NCBI RefSeq assembly: GCF_004339245.1 | Contig: NZ_SMGG01000003.1 | Span: forward strand, 1,178,770-1,242,769 | Source: Seleniivibrio woodruffii | GTDB lineage: Bacteria; Chrysiogenota; Deferribacteres; Deferribacterales; Geovibrionaceae | Reading direction: 5' to 3' | Length of the DNA stretch: 64,000 bases | Shown: positions 55,257 to 64,000 of the stretch, in pieces | Layout: each line of letters begins with the position of its first letter | Numbering within the stretch: the stretch's first letter is position 1 | The notes under the pieces: generated by a model | Told to the model about the DNA's origin: nothing | The model's database searches: none | Seen by the model: the letters and a program-made list of their open reading frames with translations, nothing else | Position numbers and translations under genes: made by a program

Positions 55257-56447
55257 ATGAAAAAATTCTTTGATAAATACAGGCATCTTTTCGAGAAGGG
55301 GGGCAGGCTGGAACGCTGGTATCCGGTGTTTGAGATGGCCGACACCTTCCTGTACAACCCTCTGCACCGAACCAAGGGAACGACCCATCTGCGTGACGGA
55401 ATAGACCTGAAACGCATAATGATAACCGTTGTGGTCGCCCTTATCCCCTGTACGCTCATGGCGTTTTACAACACCGGACTTCAGGCCAACCTTGCCATTG
55501 CGGCTACGGGTACTGAAAACCTTGAGGGCTGGCGGCACGGGCTGATTCAGGCTTTCGGTGTGGGGTATGATCCGCACAGCATCGGGGCGAATTTCTTCCA
55601 CGGCGCACTGTACTTTCTGCCGCTTTATATAGCCACACTGGCTGTGGGCGGCTTCTGGGAGCTTCTGTTCTCGGTGGTGCGCAAACATGAGATAGGCGAG
55701 GCGTTTCTGGTCACCAGCCTTCTTTATCCTCTGATACTCCCCCCGACAGTACCCATCTGGCAGGCCATGGTGGCACTGTCCATTGGTCTGGTGCTGGGTA
55801 AGGAGGTTTTCGGAGGCACAGGGCGCAACTTCGTGAACCCTGCGCTTTTCGCAAGGGCTATACTGTTTTTCTCCTATCCGGCAGGTATTTCCGGCGACAC
55901 CGCATGGGTGGCTCTGGACGGCTACAGCTATGCCACACCCCTTGCATCGCAGTCACTTTCCGGACATATCGACGTGTCATGGACCGACGCTTTTCTGGGG
56001 TTCATTCCCGGTTCAATGGGTGAAACCTCCACTCTGGCGTGTCTTTTCGGTGCGGCGGTGCTTATCTATACCGGAATAGGCTCGTGGCGGATAATCGTTT
56101 CGTCCGTAGCGGGGCTTTTTGCGCTGACATTTATGTTCAATATGATAGGTTCGGACACTAACTATATGTTCTCCCTCACGCCCGACTGGCATCTTGTGAT
56201 AGGCGGTTTTGCCTTCGCAACTGTGTTCATGGCAACAGACCCTGTTTCGGCGGCATACACCGATACGGGTAAGTATTTCTACGGATTCCTCATAGGAGCC
56301 ATGACCGCACTGGTGCGTGTGGTGAACCCAGCATATCCCGAAGGGGCTATGCTGGCGGTTCTGTTTGCAAACATTTTTGCGCCGCTCATCGACTATCTGG
56401 TGATGAAGGCGAATATCGCAAGGAGGGCAAAGAGATATGCGGCCTGA
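55257..56447 (+). CDS. nqrB: Na+-NQR subunit B
   Basis: The 396-residue membrane subunit begins MKKFFDKYRHLFEKGGRLER, and NPLHRTKGTTHLRDGIDLKR is typical of NqrB. The threonine in DGYSYATPLA is the expected covalent FMN site, and the protein also binds riboflavin. About ten membrane segments. The frame is open upstream within nqrA, but GGAGG at 55246-55250 and homology fix the start at 55257, 1 base after the nqrA stop. Confidence 0.95.
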   Translation: MKKFFDKYRHLFEKGGRLERWYPVFEMADTFLYNPLHRTKGTTHLRDGIDLKRIMITVVVALIPCTLMAFYNTGLQANLAIAATGTENLEGWRHGLIQAFGVGYDPHSIGANFFHGALYFLPLYIATLAVGGFWELLFSVVRKHEIGEAFLVTSLLYPLILPPTVPIWQAMVALSIGLVLGKEVFGGTGRNFVNPALFARAILFFSYPAGISGDTAWVALDGYSYATPLASQSLSGHIDVSWTDAFLGFIPGSMGETSTLACLFGAAVLIYTGIGSWRIIVSSVAGLFALTFMFNMIGSDTNYMFSLTPDWHLVIGGFAFATVFMATDPVSAAYTDTGKYFYGFLIGAMTALVRVVNPAYPEGAMLAVLFANIFAPLIDYLVMKANIARRAKRYAA

Positions 56448-57192
56448 AAGCGATCTTAGAACGTTTATAATTGCGCTGGTGCTTGCTGTTATATGCTCCT
56501 TTTTCGTGGCGGGGGCAAACGTGCTCCTCAAGCCCAGACAGGACATGAACAGGGAACTGGAACGCAAAAAGAATATACTTCTGGCGGCCGGAGTTCTGCA
56601 GGCCGACACGGATGTGAACAGCGCATTTGAAGCTGTTGAGACATATCTTGTTGATATGCGCACGGGAAAGGCCGAAAAGGGGGATGCGGGCAAATATTTT
56701 GAGAGCATCCGCAGACTTGCCTCGTCCGCCGATGCGGTTCAGCTGAACAAACAGCAGGATGTCGCCGTTATCAAAAGCATTCCGGCGAAAATTCCCGTTT
56801 TCATCCTGCGTGACGGCAGCGGACAGGTTTCGAAGGTGGTTCTGCCAATTTACGGTTCCGGTCTCTGGAGCACAATGTACGGGTTCATGGCTCTGAACGC
56901 AGATCTGAACACTGTAAGCGGCATAACCTTTTATGACCACGGAGAAACACCCGGTCTGGGCGGCGAGATAGACAATCCGCTGTGGAAGGCCGGCTGGGTT
57001 GACAAAAAGATATACGGCGACGACGGCTCGGTGGCTCTTTCCGTTGTGAAAGGGGCAAAGGGCGACAGCCAGATAGATTCTCTGAGCGGGGCGACAATGA
57101 CCAGCAGAGGCGTTGAGAACACCGTCCGTTTCTGGATGGGTGCGGACGGCTACGGCAAATTCCTTGCTTCGCTTAAACAGGGGGGTGCTTGA
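56437..57192 (+). CDS. nqrC: Na+-NQR subunit C
   Basis: The 251-residue subunit has one N-terminal membrane segment (about 10-30) and a periplasmic FMN-binding domain; [16 protein letters not shown] holds the SGAT motif whose threonine carries [15 protein letters not shown] and LWKAGW are family marks. It overlaps nqrB by 11 bases and shares one base with nqrD. Confidence 0.95.
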   Translation: MRPESDLRTFIIALVLAVICSFFVAGANVLLKPRQDMNRELERKKNILLAAGVLQADTDVNSAFEAVETYLVDMRTGKAEKGDAGKYFESIRRLASSADAVQLNKQQDVAVIKSIPAKIPVFILRDGSGQVSKVVLPIYGSGLWSTMYGFMALNADLNTVSGITFYDHGETPGLGGEIDNPLWKAGWVDKKIYGDDGSVALSVVKGAKGDSQIDSLSGATMTSRGVENTVRFWMGADGYGKFLASLKQGGA

Positions 57193-57803
57193 TGTCGGCA
57201 ATGAAGGTCTTTACAGACCCGATCATAAAGAACAACCCCATTGCGGTTCAGGTGCTGGGCATCTGCTCCACACTGGCGGTTACCACAAAGATGGAGGTGA
57301 CACTCGTTATGGCGGTATCCGTTATGACGGTTACGGCACTCTCCAACCTCTTCATATCCATGCTGAGAAAGCTTATGCCCTCCAGCATCAGGCTTATAAT
57401 CGAGATGACTGTGGTTGCCACTCTGGTCATCATCGCAGATCAGATCATCAAGGCCTACATGTTCGAGGTGAGCAAACAGCTGTCGGTGTTCATGGGGCTT
57501 ATCATCACCAACTGCATCATCATGGGACGTGCGGAGGCATATGCCATCAGCAACCCACCGTTCAGAAGCTTTCTGGATGGTCTGGGCAACGGTGCAGGAT
57601 ACGGCCTTGTGCTTATCATAATAGCCACCATCAGGGAGATCGTTGGTTCCGGCAAGTTCTTCGGAATGACGGTTCTGCCCACGGTGAACTCAGGCGGGTG
57701 GTATCAGCCAAACGGGCTTTTTCTGCTTGCGCCCAGTGCGTTCTTCCTCATAGGCATCCTGATATGGATAGCCAGACTGACAGTCGTTAAGGCGGAGGAG
57801 TAA
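57192..57803 (+). CDS. nqrD: Na+-NQR subunit D
   Basis: The 203-residue membrane subunit has six segments; [17 protein letters not shown] and [20 protein letters not shown]-type stretches match NqrD. With NqrE it holds a cysteine-ligated iron site between the two half-barrels (C in LGICSTLA and TNCIIMGR here). TGATG overlap with nqrC. Confidence 0.95.
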   Translation: MSAMKVFTDPIIKNNPIAVQVLGICSTLAVTTKMEVTLVMAVSVMTVTALSNLFISMLRKLMPSSIRLIIEMTVVATLVIIADQIIKAYMFEVSKQLSVFMGLIITNCIIMGRAEAYAISNPPFRSFLDGLGNGAGYGLVLIIIATIREIVGSGKFFGMTVLPTVNSGGWYQPNGLFLLAPSAFFLIGILIWIARLTVVKAEE

Positions 57804-57804
57804 T

Positions 57805-58413
57805 ATGGAAGCATATCTTTCGCTGTTCATAAAATCAATTTTCATCGAGAACATGGCTCTGTCCTTCTTTCTGGGCATGTGTACGTTCATCGCTGTTTCA
57901 AAGAAGGTCGAGACCGCTTTCGGCCTCGGTGTTGCGGTGGTGTTTGTTCAGGCCATAACGGTTCCGGCTAACAACCTGCTCTACAGGTTCGTGCTGAAAG
58001 AGGGTGCTCTGGCTTGGGCGGGTCTGCCCGACCTTGACCTCGGGTTTATCGGTCTTGTTACCTATATCGGCCTTATAGCCGCCATAGTGCAGATTCTGGA
58101 GATGGCGCTGGATAAATACGTTCCGTCGCTCTACTCAGCACTTGGCATCTTCCTGCCGCTTATAACGGTTAACTGTGCAATTCTGGGCGGTTCGCTGTTC
58201 ATGGTGCAGAGGGATTATTCCTTCGGCGAGTCCGTGGTATACGGGTTCGGCTCCGGCATAGGCTGGGCGCTGGCGATCGTCACCATGGCGGGCATCAGAG
58301 ACAGGATAAAATATGCCGACACACCCAGAGGGCTTGGCGGCATGGGAATAACATTCATAACGGCAGGCATCATGGCCATAGCCTTTATGCTGTTTTCGGG
58401 GATAAAGTTATGA
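57805..58413 (+). CDS. nqrE: Na+-NQR subunit E
   Basis: The 202-residue membrane subunit starts [20 protein letters not shown], with [20 protein letters not shown] and [10 protein letters not shown] supplying the paired cysteines of the NqrD/E iron centre. It has six membrane segments and stop overlaps nqrF by 4 bases. Confidence 0.96.
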   Translation: MEAYLSLFIKSIFIENMALSFFLGMCTFIAVSKKVETAFGLGVAVVFVQAITVPANNLLYRFVLKEGALAWAGLPDLDLGFIGLVTYIGLIAAIVQILEMALDKYVPSLYSALGIFLPLITVNCAILGGSLFMVQRDYSFGESVVYGFGSGIGWALAIVTMAGIRDRIKYADTPRGLGGMGITFITAGIMAIAFMLFSGIKL

Positions 58414-59621
58414 CACTGCTTATAATGGGCGTCATCGTATTTACAGCTGTGATACTGCTTCTGGTGGGGGTGATCATCAACGCCAGAAGGATGCTTGTCT
58501 CAGCGGGAACGGTGACCATAAACATAAACCATAAGAAGGATTTCAGTGTGTCTACGGGCGGCAAGCTCATCAGCGCACTGGCGGACAACGGCATATTTGT
58601 TTCCTCGGCTTGCGGCGGCGGCGGTTCATGCGGCCAGTGCAGGGTGAAGATAGTGGAGGGCATAGGCGATATCCTGCCCACAGAGAAGACCCACATCAAC
58701 CGCAGACAGGAGAAGGAGGGCTTCAGACTCTCATGCCAGACGGCTGTGAAAAACGATATTACCATCGAGCTTCCGCCGGAGGTTTTTGCGGCGAAAAGGC
58801 TTGAGTGCGAGGTTGTTTCAAACGACAACGTTGCAACCTTCATAAAGGAGTTCGTGCTGAAAGTCCCCGAAAAGGTGGATTTCAGGGCGGGCGGCTACAT
58901 TCAGGTGGTTGTGCCCCCCTATGAGGCGAATTTCTCGGATTTCGATGTTGAAGAGCAGTACAGAAGCGACTGGGAGAAGTTCGGCTTCTTCAAGCTGAAA
59001 GCGGGCACAAAAGAGGAGATTCAGAGAGCATACAGCATGGCAAGCTACCCTGCGGAAGAGGGGCTTATAAAGCTGAACGTGCGTATCGCAACGCCTCCGT
59101 TCGGAAAAGAAGTGCCCCCCGGCATAGGCTCATCTTATGTCTGGAGCAGAAAACCCGGCGATATGGTCACCATAGCGGGACCTTTCGGCGAGTTCTACGG
59201 CCGCAACACTGGCAAAGAGATGCTCTTTCTCGGAGGCGGTGCGGGGATGGCTCCCCTGCGGTCGATAATATTCGATCAGCTATGCACCCTGAACACAGAG
59301 AGAAAGATAAGCTTCTGGTACGGCGGCAGAAGCCTGAAAGAACTGTTCTATACGGAGGATTTCAGGGAACTGGAAAAGAAGTATCCCAATTTCACATACA
59401 ATATAGCTCTGTCCGATCCTCTGCCGGAGGACAACTGGACCGGATATAAAGGATTCATACACAACGTGGCTCTGGAGAACTATCTCAAAAACCATGAGGC
59501 TCCCGAAGAGATAGAATATTACCTCTGCGGCCCCCCTGTGATGATATCTTCCGTTCTCAGAATGCTGGACAGCCTTGGGGTTGAGCCGGACAACATATTC
59601 TTTGATGATTTCGGAAGCTGA
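58410..59621 (+). CDS. nqrF: Na+-NQR subunit F (NADH dehydrogenase subunit)
   Basis: The 403-residue subunit has an N-terminal membrane helix (about 3-24), a plant-type [2Fe-2S] domain ([17 protein letters not shown] with a later LSCQTAV Cys), an FAD domain (RAYSMASYP) and an NADH domain ([23 protein letters not shown]). It takes electrons from NADH into the pump. The C-terminal NIFFDDFGS is the family's usual end. Confidence 0.97.
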   Translation: MTLLIMGVIVFTAVILLLVGVIINARRMLVSAGTVTININHKKDFSVSTGGKLISALADNGIFVSSACGGGGSCGQCRVKIVEGIGDILPTEKTHINRRQEKEGFRLSCQTAVKNDITIELPPEVFAAKRLECEVVSNDNVATFIKEFVLKVPEKVDFRAGGYIQVVVPPYEANFSDFDVEEQYRSDWEKFGFFKLKAGTKEEIQRAYSMASYPAEEGLIKLNVRIATPPFGKEVPPGIGSSYVWSRKPGDMVTIAGPFGEFYGRNTGKEMLFLGGGAGMAPLRSIIFDQLCTLNTERKISFWYGGRSLKELFYTEDFRELEKKYPNFTYNIALSDPLPEDNWTGYKGFIHNVALENYLKNHEAPEEIEYYLCGPPVMISSVLRMLDSLGVEPDNIFFDDFGS

Positions 59622-59622
59622 T

Positions 59623-59775
59623 ATGAAACAGTTTTTCGTTGTGTTTGGCGGAGTGTTCGTTGCTGTGGCGTTTTTTTCGCTGGTGCTTTTCATGCGGCGG
59701 AAAAAAAGCTCGTGCAGATGCGGGCAGGGACACTGCCAGACAGGCACCAAATGCGACTCGGATACGGATAAATAA
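59623..59775 (+). CDS. NqrM-like cysteine-rich membrane protein
   Basis: A 50-residue protein with one membrane helix (about 4-24, MKQFFVVFGGVFVAVAFFSL) and a C-terminal tail with four cysteines (SSCRCGQGHC and TKC). NqrM has this size and layout and helps to place iron in the NqrD/E centre. It starts 1 base after nqrF's stop, the normal place for nqrM. The FeoB-associated Cys-rich family looks alike, but feoB is absent here. Confidence 0.75.
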   Translation: MKQFFVVFGGVFVAVAFFSLVLFMRRKKSSCRCGQGHCQTGTKCDSDTDK

Positions 59776-59797
59776 AGGGAGCTTCGACTCCCTTTTA
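59774..59797 (+). terminator. nqr operon terminator
   Basis: AAAGGGAG and CTCCCTTT pair perfectly around CTTCGA, followed by TAT. The left arm overlaps the nqrM-like stop. The T-run is short. Confidence 0.65.
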
Positions 59798-59858
59798 TGT
59801 GTTAATATTTCACATATGCGTAAATATCTTATGTTGCGAAATACAGTAAATGTGAGAT

Positions 59859-61718
59859 ATGATTGTGAATATGACAAAACATCACCATGATTCGCTTCTT
59901 CTGCGGGTTTCTGGCAGAGCACCCTTCGATAAGGTTCTCTGGGCTTCGGACGGTGTCCGCAGAATGATGTATCACAATCCTGTTGGCAAGACCGTTTCCG
60001 AGGTTTTCGGCGGTTATGTTTATGCCGAATGCGGAGAATCACGCACGGGTCAGCTTGTCAAAATCGATAACAGTCATTACATTCTCACCTTTACAGATAT
60101 AGGTTTCGATTCATGCCTCCTTGCCGCTTTGTATCCTGTCTCAGGTTCCGTTGCGGTGAGACAGGAAGACTCGGTCTCGCAGCTGGACGAAGAGGTGCGC
60201 AAGAAAACTCTGGCGCTTAACCAGGCCGTCAGCGACCTTGAACTCCACAGAAAAAAACTCAGCCAGACAAACCAGATATCAGGAGCCGGAAACTTTGAGT
60301 ACTTAAGCGACCAGAAATGTCTGGTGCTGACTCCTGATGCATGTAGGGTGCTCGGCGTTGAGGACAAGAACTGCGTTATCAGCATTGACGACATCTGCGG
60401 CAAGATGAAGGAGAACAAATTCCGTCAGCTCTGCGAAACCATCGCCGGAGTCACAGAGAACACAAAACTTGAGACGGAGATAACCTTTACCGACGACCAC
60501 GGAACGGACAGGCATCTGCGGGTGGTTATGAAAAAACTGTCCCCCACAACCTGTGTTCTGGACGGCGTTTTTCACGACATTACATTCAGAAAGAATGCGG
60601 AAAAGGAACTGCGCAGGCAGGAATCATTCTACCGCACGCTATACAATAAAGCCAACATCGGCATTTTTACAATGGATGCGGAGGGGAATATCCTCGACTG
60701 CAACGAACACTGTCTGACGCTTTCCGGTTATACAGCAGAAGAGCTGAAAAACAGAAAAGCATCGGAAATACTCATCCTGCCGGAAGACAGGGAGCGTATT
60801 TCCGCTGTTTTCTATAACCTGCTGGACACTATTGAAAAATCAGGTTCGGTGGATTTCAGGATACGCACCAAACAGGGAAGCATCATCGATGTCCTCATGA
60901 GCTTCGAGGCCATAACAGGCGAAGGCGGAGAGGTGAGGATATTCTGCTTCATAAGCGACATCACTCACTATAAGCAGGTTCAGCAGAAGAACATAGAGCA
61001 GGAGCGCATGCTCCTTCAGCAGTCCAAAATGGCCACCATGGGCGAAATGGTGGGCATCATAGCCCATCAGTGGGTTCAGCCTCTCAACGCAATCTCCATG
61101 ATAGCCCAGATGCTTCAGGAGCTTCTGGAGGTTGACGCTGAATCGGAGAAACTGGTGCGCAAGACAGTGGCCAGCATAAACGAACAGATAGAATTTATGA
61201 CCGCTACCATAAACGATTTCAGGGATTTCCTGAAACCCTCCTGCAGGGCGGGCAATTTCAGTATTTTAAGAGCTGTTAACGATGTTCTCCAGCTTTTCAG
61301 GCCTCAGCTGAAATATCACAAGATAAAATGCGGACTCTATCCCGAAGACGAGACGCTGAAAGAAGTTCTGGTTTTCGGATATGAGAACGAGTTCAAAAAC
61401 GTTGTGCTCAACCTGCTGACGAATGCCAGAGACGCCATTGAGGCCAACAACTCCGACGACGGCGAGATTGATATTGTGATCGGCAGGCGCAACGATCGGG
61501 TTCTTCTGTCGGTGATAGACAACGGCGGCGGAATAAGCAGTGATATGGTCGGAAAGATATTTTCCGCCTATGCCTCGACAAAGGGCGAAAAGGGCACAGG
61601 GCTCGGACTGTATATGAGCAAGCTCATAATAACCGAGCGGATGAAAGGCACAATATTCGCCGAGAACACAGGTTTCGGCGCAAAGATAACCATCTCTCTG
61701 GGAATCGTTCAGGCGTAG
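59859..61718 (+). CDS. cytoplasmic PAS-domain sensor histidine kinase
   Basis: The 619-residue protein has no membrane segment. A short N-terminal sensor-like part (about 1-95) leads to a coiled coil (about 105-140), two PAS domains (about 145-245 and 250-370), then a dimerisation domain with the phospho-acceptor in IIAHQWVQPLNAI and a HATPase domain with NLLTNARDAIEANN, DNGGGIS and KGTGLGLYMSK. The HQW-x-QPL H-box is common in large anaerobe kinases. No response regulator is adjacent, so the partner is unknown. Start could be at the GTG/ATG four codons in. Confidence 0.9.
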   Translation: MIVNMTKHHHDSLLLRVSGRAPFDKVLWASDGVRRMMYHNPVGKTVSEVFGGYVYAECGESRTGQLVKIDNSHYILTFTDIGFDSCLLAALYPVSGSVAVRQEDSVSQLDEEVRKKTLALNQAVSDLELHRKKLSQTNQISGAGNFEYLSDQKCLVLTPDACRVLGVEDKNCVISIDDICGKMKENKFRQLCETIAGVTENTKLETEITFTDDHGTDRHLRVVMKKLSPTTCVLDGVFHDITFRKNAEKELRRQESFYRTLYNKANIGIFTMDAEGNILDCNEHCLTLSGYTAEELKNRKASEILILPEDRERISAVFYNLLDTIEKSGSVDFRIRTKQGSIIDVLMSFEAITGEGGEVRIFCFISDITHYKQVQQKNIEQERMLLQQSKMATMGEMVGIIAHQWVQPLNAISMIAQMLQELLEVDAESEKLVRKTVASINEQIEFMTATINDFRDFLKPSCRAGNFSILRAVNDVLQLFRPQLKYHKIKCGLYPEDETLKEVLVFGYENEFKNVVLNLLTNARDAIEANNSDDGEIDIVIGRRNDRVLLSVIDNGGGISSDMVGKIFSAYASTKGEKGTGLGLYMSKLIITERMKGTIFAENTGFGAKITISLGIVQA

Positions 61719-62308
61719 GATTTCTCCGGCTGCCTGTTCAGGTATTCAATATACCCGTCCATCTTCTCCATTGTTCTGTCATAGGTCTGGTGCGTTATGT
61801 CGGGCGTATTCTCGCCGAACAGTCCTTTCACTGATTCATAGCCTTTGGTTATGGCGTCCTTAGCCTCTTTCAGCTTTTCAATGTCGTTGCCCGAAAGCTT
61901 TCTGGCAAGTTCGAACAGCCTGTCCGATGTCTTTTCAACTCCGTAATATCCGTCCTCGCCGAGCATCTCTTCGGCTTTTTTAGCCACGTCCTGCGTGGGT
62001 TCGCCGCTTATCTCTATTGAAACCGAAAGAACCCTGATGCTTGCGGAATATTGAAATGACTGGTCTTTCAGGTTGTCTGCCGTACGTCTTGAAATAATAT
62101 CCATCAGGTTTGATGCAGACCTGTAGAGGTGCTCCTCCACAGGAGAGAGGGCACTTCTGCCGCTGTATGCCGACTGGTCGTTTCCGGTCTTAATCTCTAT
62201 GCTGTCGTAGTTAACACTTACGTTCGAAGCTGTTCTGCTTCCGTTTGAGCCGGACTGTTTTGCGCTGTATTGTAATTCAGCGGATTTTACATTAATGTTG
62301 ATATACAT
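61709..62308 (-). CDS. conserved hypothetical protein (DUF5610-like)
   Basis: The 199-residue protein has no signal or membrane segment. Its C-terminal half, DGYYGVEKTSDRLFELARKL followed by a helix and a late TYDRTMEKMDGYIEYL, matches a motif found in hypothetical proteins of many motile bacteria (DUF5610-like). The N-terminal 60 residues are Ser/Asn-rich and probably disordered. It overlaps the kinase gene end by 10 bases (convergent). No function known. Confidence 0.72.
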   Translation of the reverse strand: MYININVKSAELQYSAKQSGSNGSRTASNVSVNYDSIEIKTGNDQSAYSGRSALSPVEEHLYRSASNLMDIISRRTADNLKDQSFQYSASIRVLSVSIEISGEPTQDVAKKAEEMLGEDGYYGVEKTSDRLFELARKLSGNDIEKLKEAKDAITKGYESVKGLFGENTPDITHQTYDRTMEKMDGYIEYLNRQPEKSYA

Positions 62309-62400
62309 AGTCTCAACTCCGGATGTTTCGGTTATATGTGCAAATCGACCTGTTCCGGTTTTGCTTAAGATAATTGTGTTTTCATTGTGGAGAGGGTTTG

Positions 62401-62616
62401 ATGCTTAAAAAGCTGGATTATACCGTTCTTATTGTTCTGGCTCTGTTTCTGGGGCTTGCGCCCTTCACTCCGGAGCCTCATGTGGCTGAGAAGCTGAGGA
62501 TGCTGTCTGAAGGAACTCTGAAACGGCCGATAGATATATTCGACCTGTTCTTTCATCTCGCTCCTGTGCTGCTGATAGTTCTTAAGTTTGCGCTGGGCAG
62601 GCGCAGAGTATCATAG
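62401..62616 (+). CDS. small membrane protein of the RND-annotated family
   Basis: A 71-residue protein with two membrane segments around a conserved loop: LALFLGLAPFTPEPHVAEKL and RPIDIFDLFFHLAPVLLIVL. This small family is often labelled RND transporter in databases without evidence. GAGAGGG precedes ATG 62401. Its stop overlaps by 6 bases the end of the convergent EAL pseudogene. Confidence 0.75.
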   Translation: MLKKLDYTVLIVLALFLGLAPFTPEPHVAEKLRMLSEGTLKRPIDIFDLFFHLAPVLLIVLKFALGRRRVS

Positions 62617-64000
62617 CTTGTTGTCGGGTTTCGGTTTGGGGGTCGGTTCCGGTTTGCCGAAGAAATATCCCTGTGCAAAATCCACGCCCAGTTCCTTCGC
62701 CTTTTCCGCAGAGGCCTTGTCGGCTATGAACTCCCCGATGGTCTTCATATGCATTTTCTGCGCGTAGCTGGTTATTGAACGCACTATGTCCGATGCTCTT
62801 TCGTCCTTGGTGATGAGCTTTATGATGCTCGCATCAATTTTGATGTAGTCAGCCTACACCTTCAGCAGATAATCGAAGTTTGAATATCCTGAACCGAAGT
62901 CGTCAATGGCTATCTTTGTTCCGTTGCGTTTGAATCTTGAGATGATGCCCACGATGTTCTCGTCCGCAGTGAGCCTTTCGGTTTCGACTATCTCTATCAC
63001 CATGCGGTCGAGCACGTTTGCCTCTTTAGCATAGTTGAATATCTCGTCGATGGTTTCGGCATTCTGAAGGTCTTCGGCGGAGAGGTTTATTGAAAACTCG
63101 CTCTTCATCATGCGGAAGATGTCTATGGATTTTTTGACAACGGCCAGAGTCAGTCGGGGATACAGCCTTGTCTGCTTGCTTATTTCAAGGAAACTGGCGG
63201 GTGATATCACCGAACCGTCTTCACCGATGATGCGCATTAGGCATTCGTATTTTTTGATATAGTTGTCCGCATAGGAGTATATGGGCTGGAAGAAGGGGAC
63301 TATCCTGTCCTTTTCCACAGCCTCGTTCAGCATCTTCATTACCTTTATGTTCTGTTCGTAAATTTCAAAGTTGCTTGTTATGTTCGGGTCGAACACTTTG
63401 TATGACTTATTTTCGAACTTCGCCTGCTGCATAGCTATGTCGGCCTTGGCCATTATTTCGTCCGAGCCGCCGGCAAAGCCCATTCTGCATGTAACCATCA
63501 CCTCTTTGCCCTCTATCACGAAAGAATCCTTCACAATCTCTCCGGAGGCGGCCACAACCATGGGTATGAACTCTTCCATATCCATGTATGGAGCCAGAAG
63601 GGCGAAAACGTCGGAGTGGAGACGGTATATCTCAAAGTTTTTCATTGTGGAGTTGGCGATCATCCTTTTTGCGAAATAGGTGAGCAGTTCATCCCCCATC
63701 CGCATGCCGTAAAGCTCGTTTATCTCGTGGAACCTGTCTATGTCGATGACTGCCAGACAGGGCATTTTTGAATTGTCGATATCCTGTTCCAGCTTATATC
63801 TGTTGCCAAGTCCGGTGAGCCTGTCCACGCTGAAAACGTTCTGGAGCTTCTCCCTGTTCTCGATGACCTCGGTAACATCCTGGCTGCACGACGTATACTG
63901 CACTATGCGGCCCTTTTCGTCCTTAATGGGGATAATGGTCACATTGTGGTAGTAGTGGGTTCCGTCGGGTCTGAGGTTCTTTATGATGCCTTTGAATATC
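62611..64000 (-). pseudogene. PAS-GGDEF-EAL c-di-GMP protein interrupted by an in-frame TAG (5' end outside window)
   Basis: From the window edge the minus strand encodes the end of a PAS domain (NLRPDGTHYYHNVTIIPIKD), a GGDEF domain whose active site is degenerate (LHSDVF in place of GGDEF), and an EAL domain (KKYECLMRI, VIEIVETERL, IAIDDFGSGYSNFDYLL). After YLLKV a TAG at 62854-62856 interrupts; the same frame continues ADYIKIDASIIKLI to a TGA at 62611-62613, the rest of a normal EAL domain. A CAG to TAG change explains it. The truncated product would lack the EAL catalytic lysine region. Sequencing error is possible. Confidence 0.85.

Noticed and set aside
53936-59775. Reading the operon as an RNF complex
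   Set aside because: NqrA is present, NqrF has the [2Fe-2S]-FAD-NADH layout, and RnfB/RnfC ferredoxin-type subunits are absent.
62854-62856. TAG as pyrrolysine or other readthrough in the EAL gene
   Set aside because: Other genes in the window stop at TAG (trmL, nhaA's neighbours, the 62401 gene), and no pyrrolysine genes are seen; CAG to TAG fits better.

Overview
The window is a dense, mid-GC bacterial chromosome segment with about 57 protein genes, three tRNA genes and no prophage, IS element or CRISPR array that I can see. The gene content points to a motile, Gram-negative, respiratory anaerobe: futalosine-route menaquinone synthesis (mqnA), a complete Na+-NQR operon, a periplasmic-type [NiFe] hydrogenase, four chemoreceptors including one with a heme-c motif, 2-hydroxyacyl-CoA dehydratase-type iron-sulfur proteins and c-di-GMP enzymes. 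This mix fits Deferribacterota (Geovibrio/Denitrovibrio-like). That placement is an inference from gene content, not from a marker comparison.

Layout. 1-4250: end of trmL, mqnA, and an envelope-stress operon (ECF sigma, anti-sigma, RseB-like, DegP-like). 4416-9216: two chemoreceptors flanking a class I amidotransferase. 9296-12040: polar amino acid ABC operon led by a previously unlisted 52-residue zinc-ribbon gene. 12131-15193: threonine aldolase; uracil permease and upp. 15700-21728: M29 aminopeptidase, nhaA, enolase, a Cache-PAS-GGDEF protein. 21823-26052: radical SAM, outer-membrane barrel, nadB and an MnmC-like methyltransferase in tight coupling. 26140-26332: tRNA-Gly and tRNA-Cys. 26576-28982: mrr restriction pseudogene, two small membrane proteins and a lipoprotein (accessory stretch). 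29058-33383: hydrogenase large and small subunits plus a heme-c chemoreceptor in one operon. 33841-38021: second tRNA-Gly, XRE regulator, chemoreceptor, tautomerase, MFS. 38416-42335: rqcH, sdhE-like, a hypothetical gene, a dehydratase-like iron-sulfur protein and its ATPase activator. 43053-49167: htpG, DUF486, ArsR, MarR, bacterioferritin, acyltransferase. 49239-52417: an ABC-like but permease-free four-gene operon ending in a YgbA (nitrous oxide-stimulated promoter) family gene. 52922-59775: DMT transporter and nqrABCDEF plus an NqrM-like gene. 59859-64000: histidine kinase, conserved hypotheticals and a PAS-GGDEF-EAL gene with an in-frame stop.

Three things stand out. First, the hydrogenase large subunit ends exactly at its last nickel-site histidine motif, the small subunit has no membrane anchor, and the next, overlapping gene is a chemoreceptor with a periplasmic CxxCH heme site; together they look like a hydrogen-sensing chemotaxis module. 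Second, the 49239-52417 operon joins a signal-less binding protein, a GTPase, a lone ABC ATPase and a YgbA protein, and may be a cytoplasmic metallocluster or nitrosative-stress system. Third, several dispersed intergenic repeat families are present, including nested palindromes whose arms differ between copies yet stay complementary.
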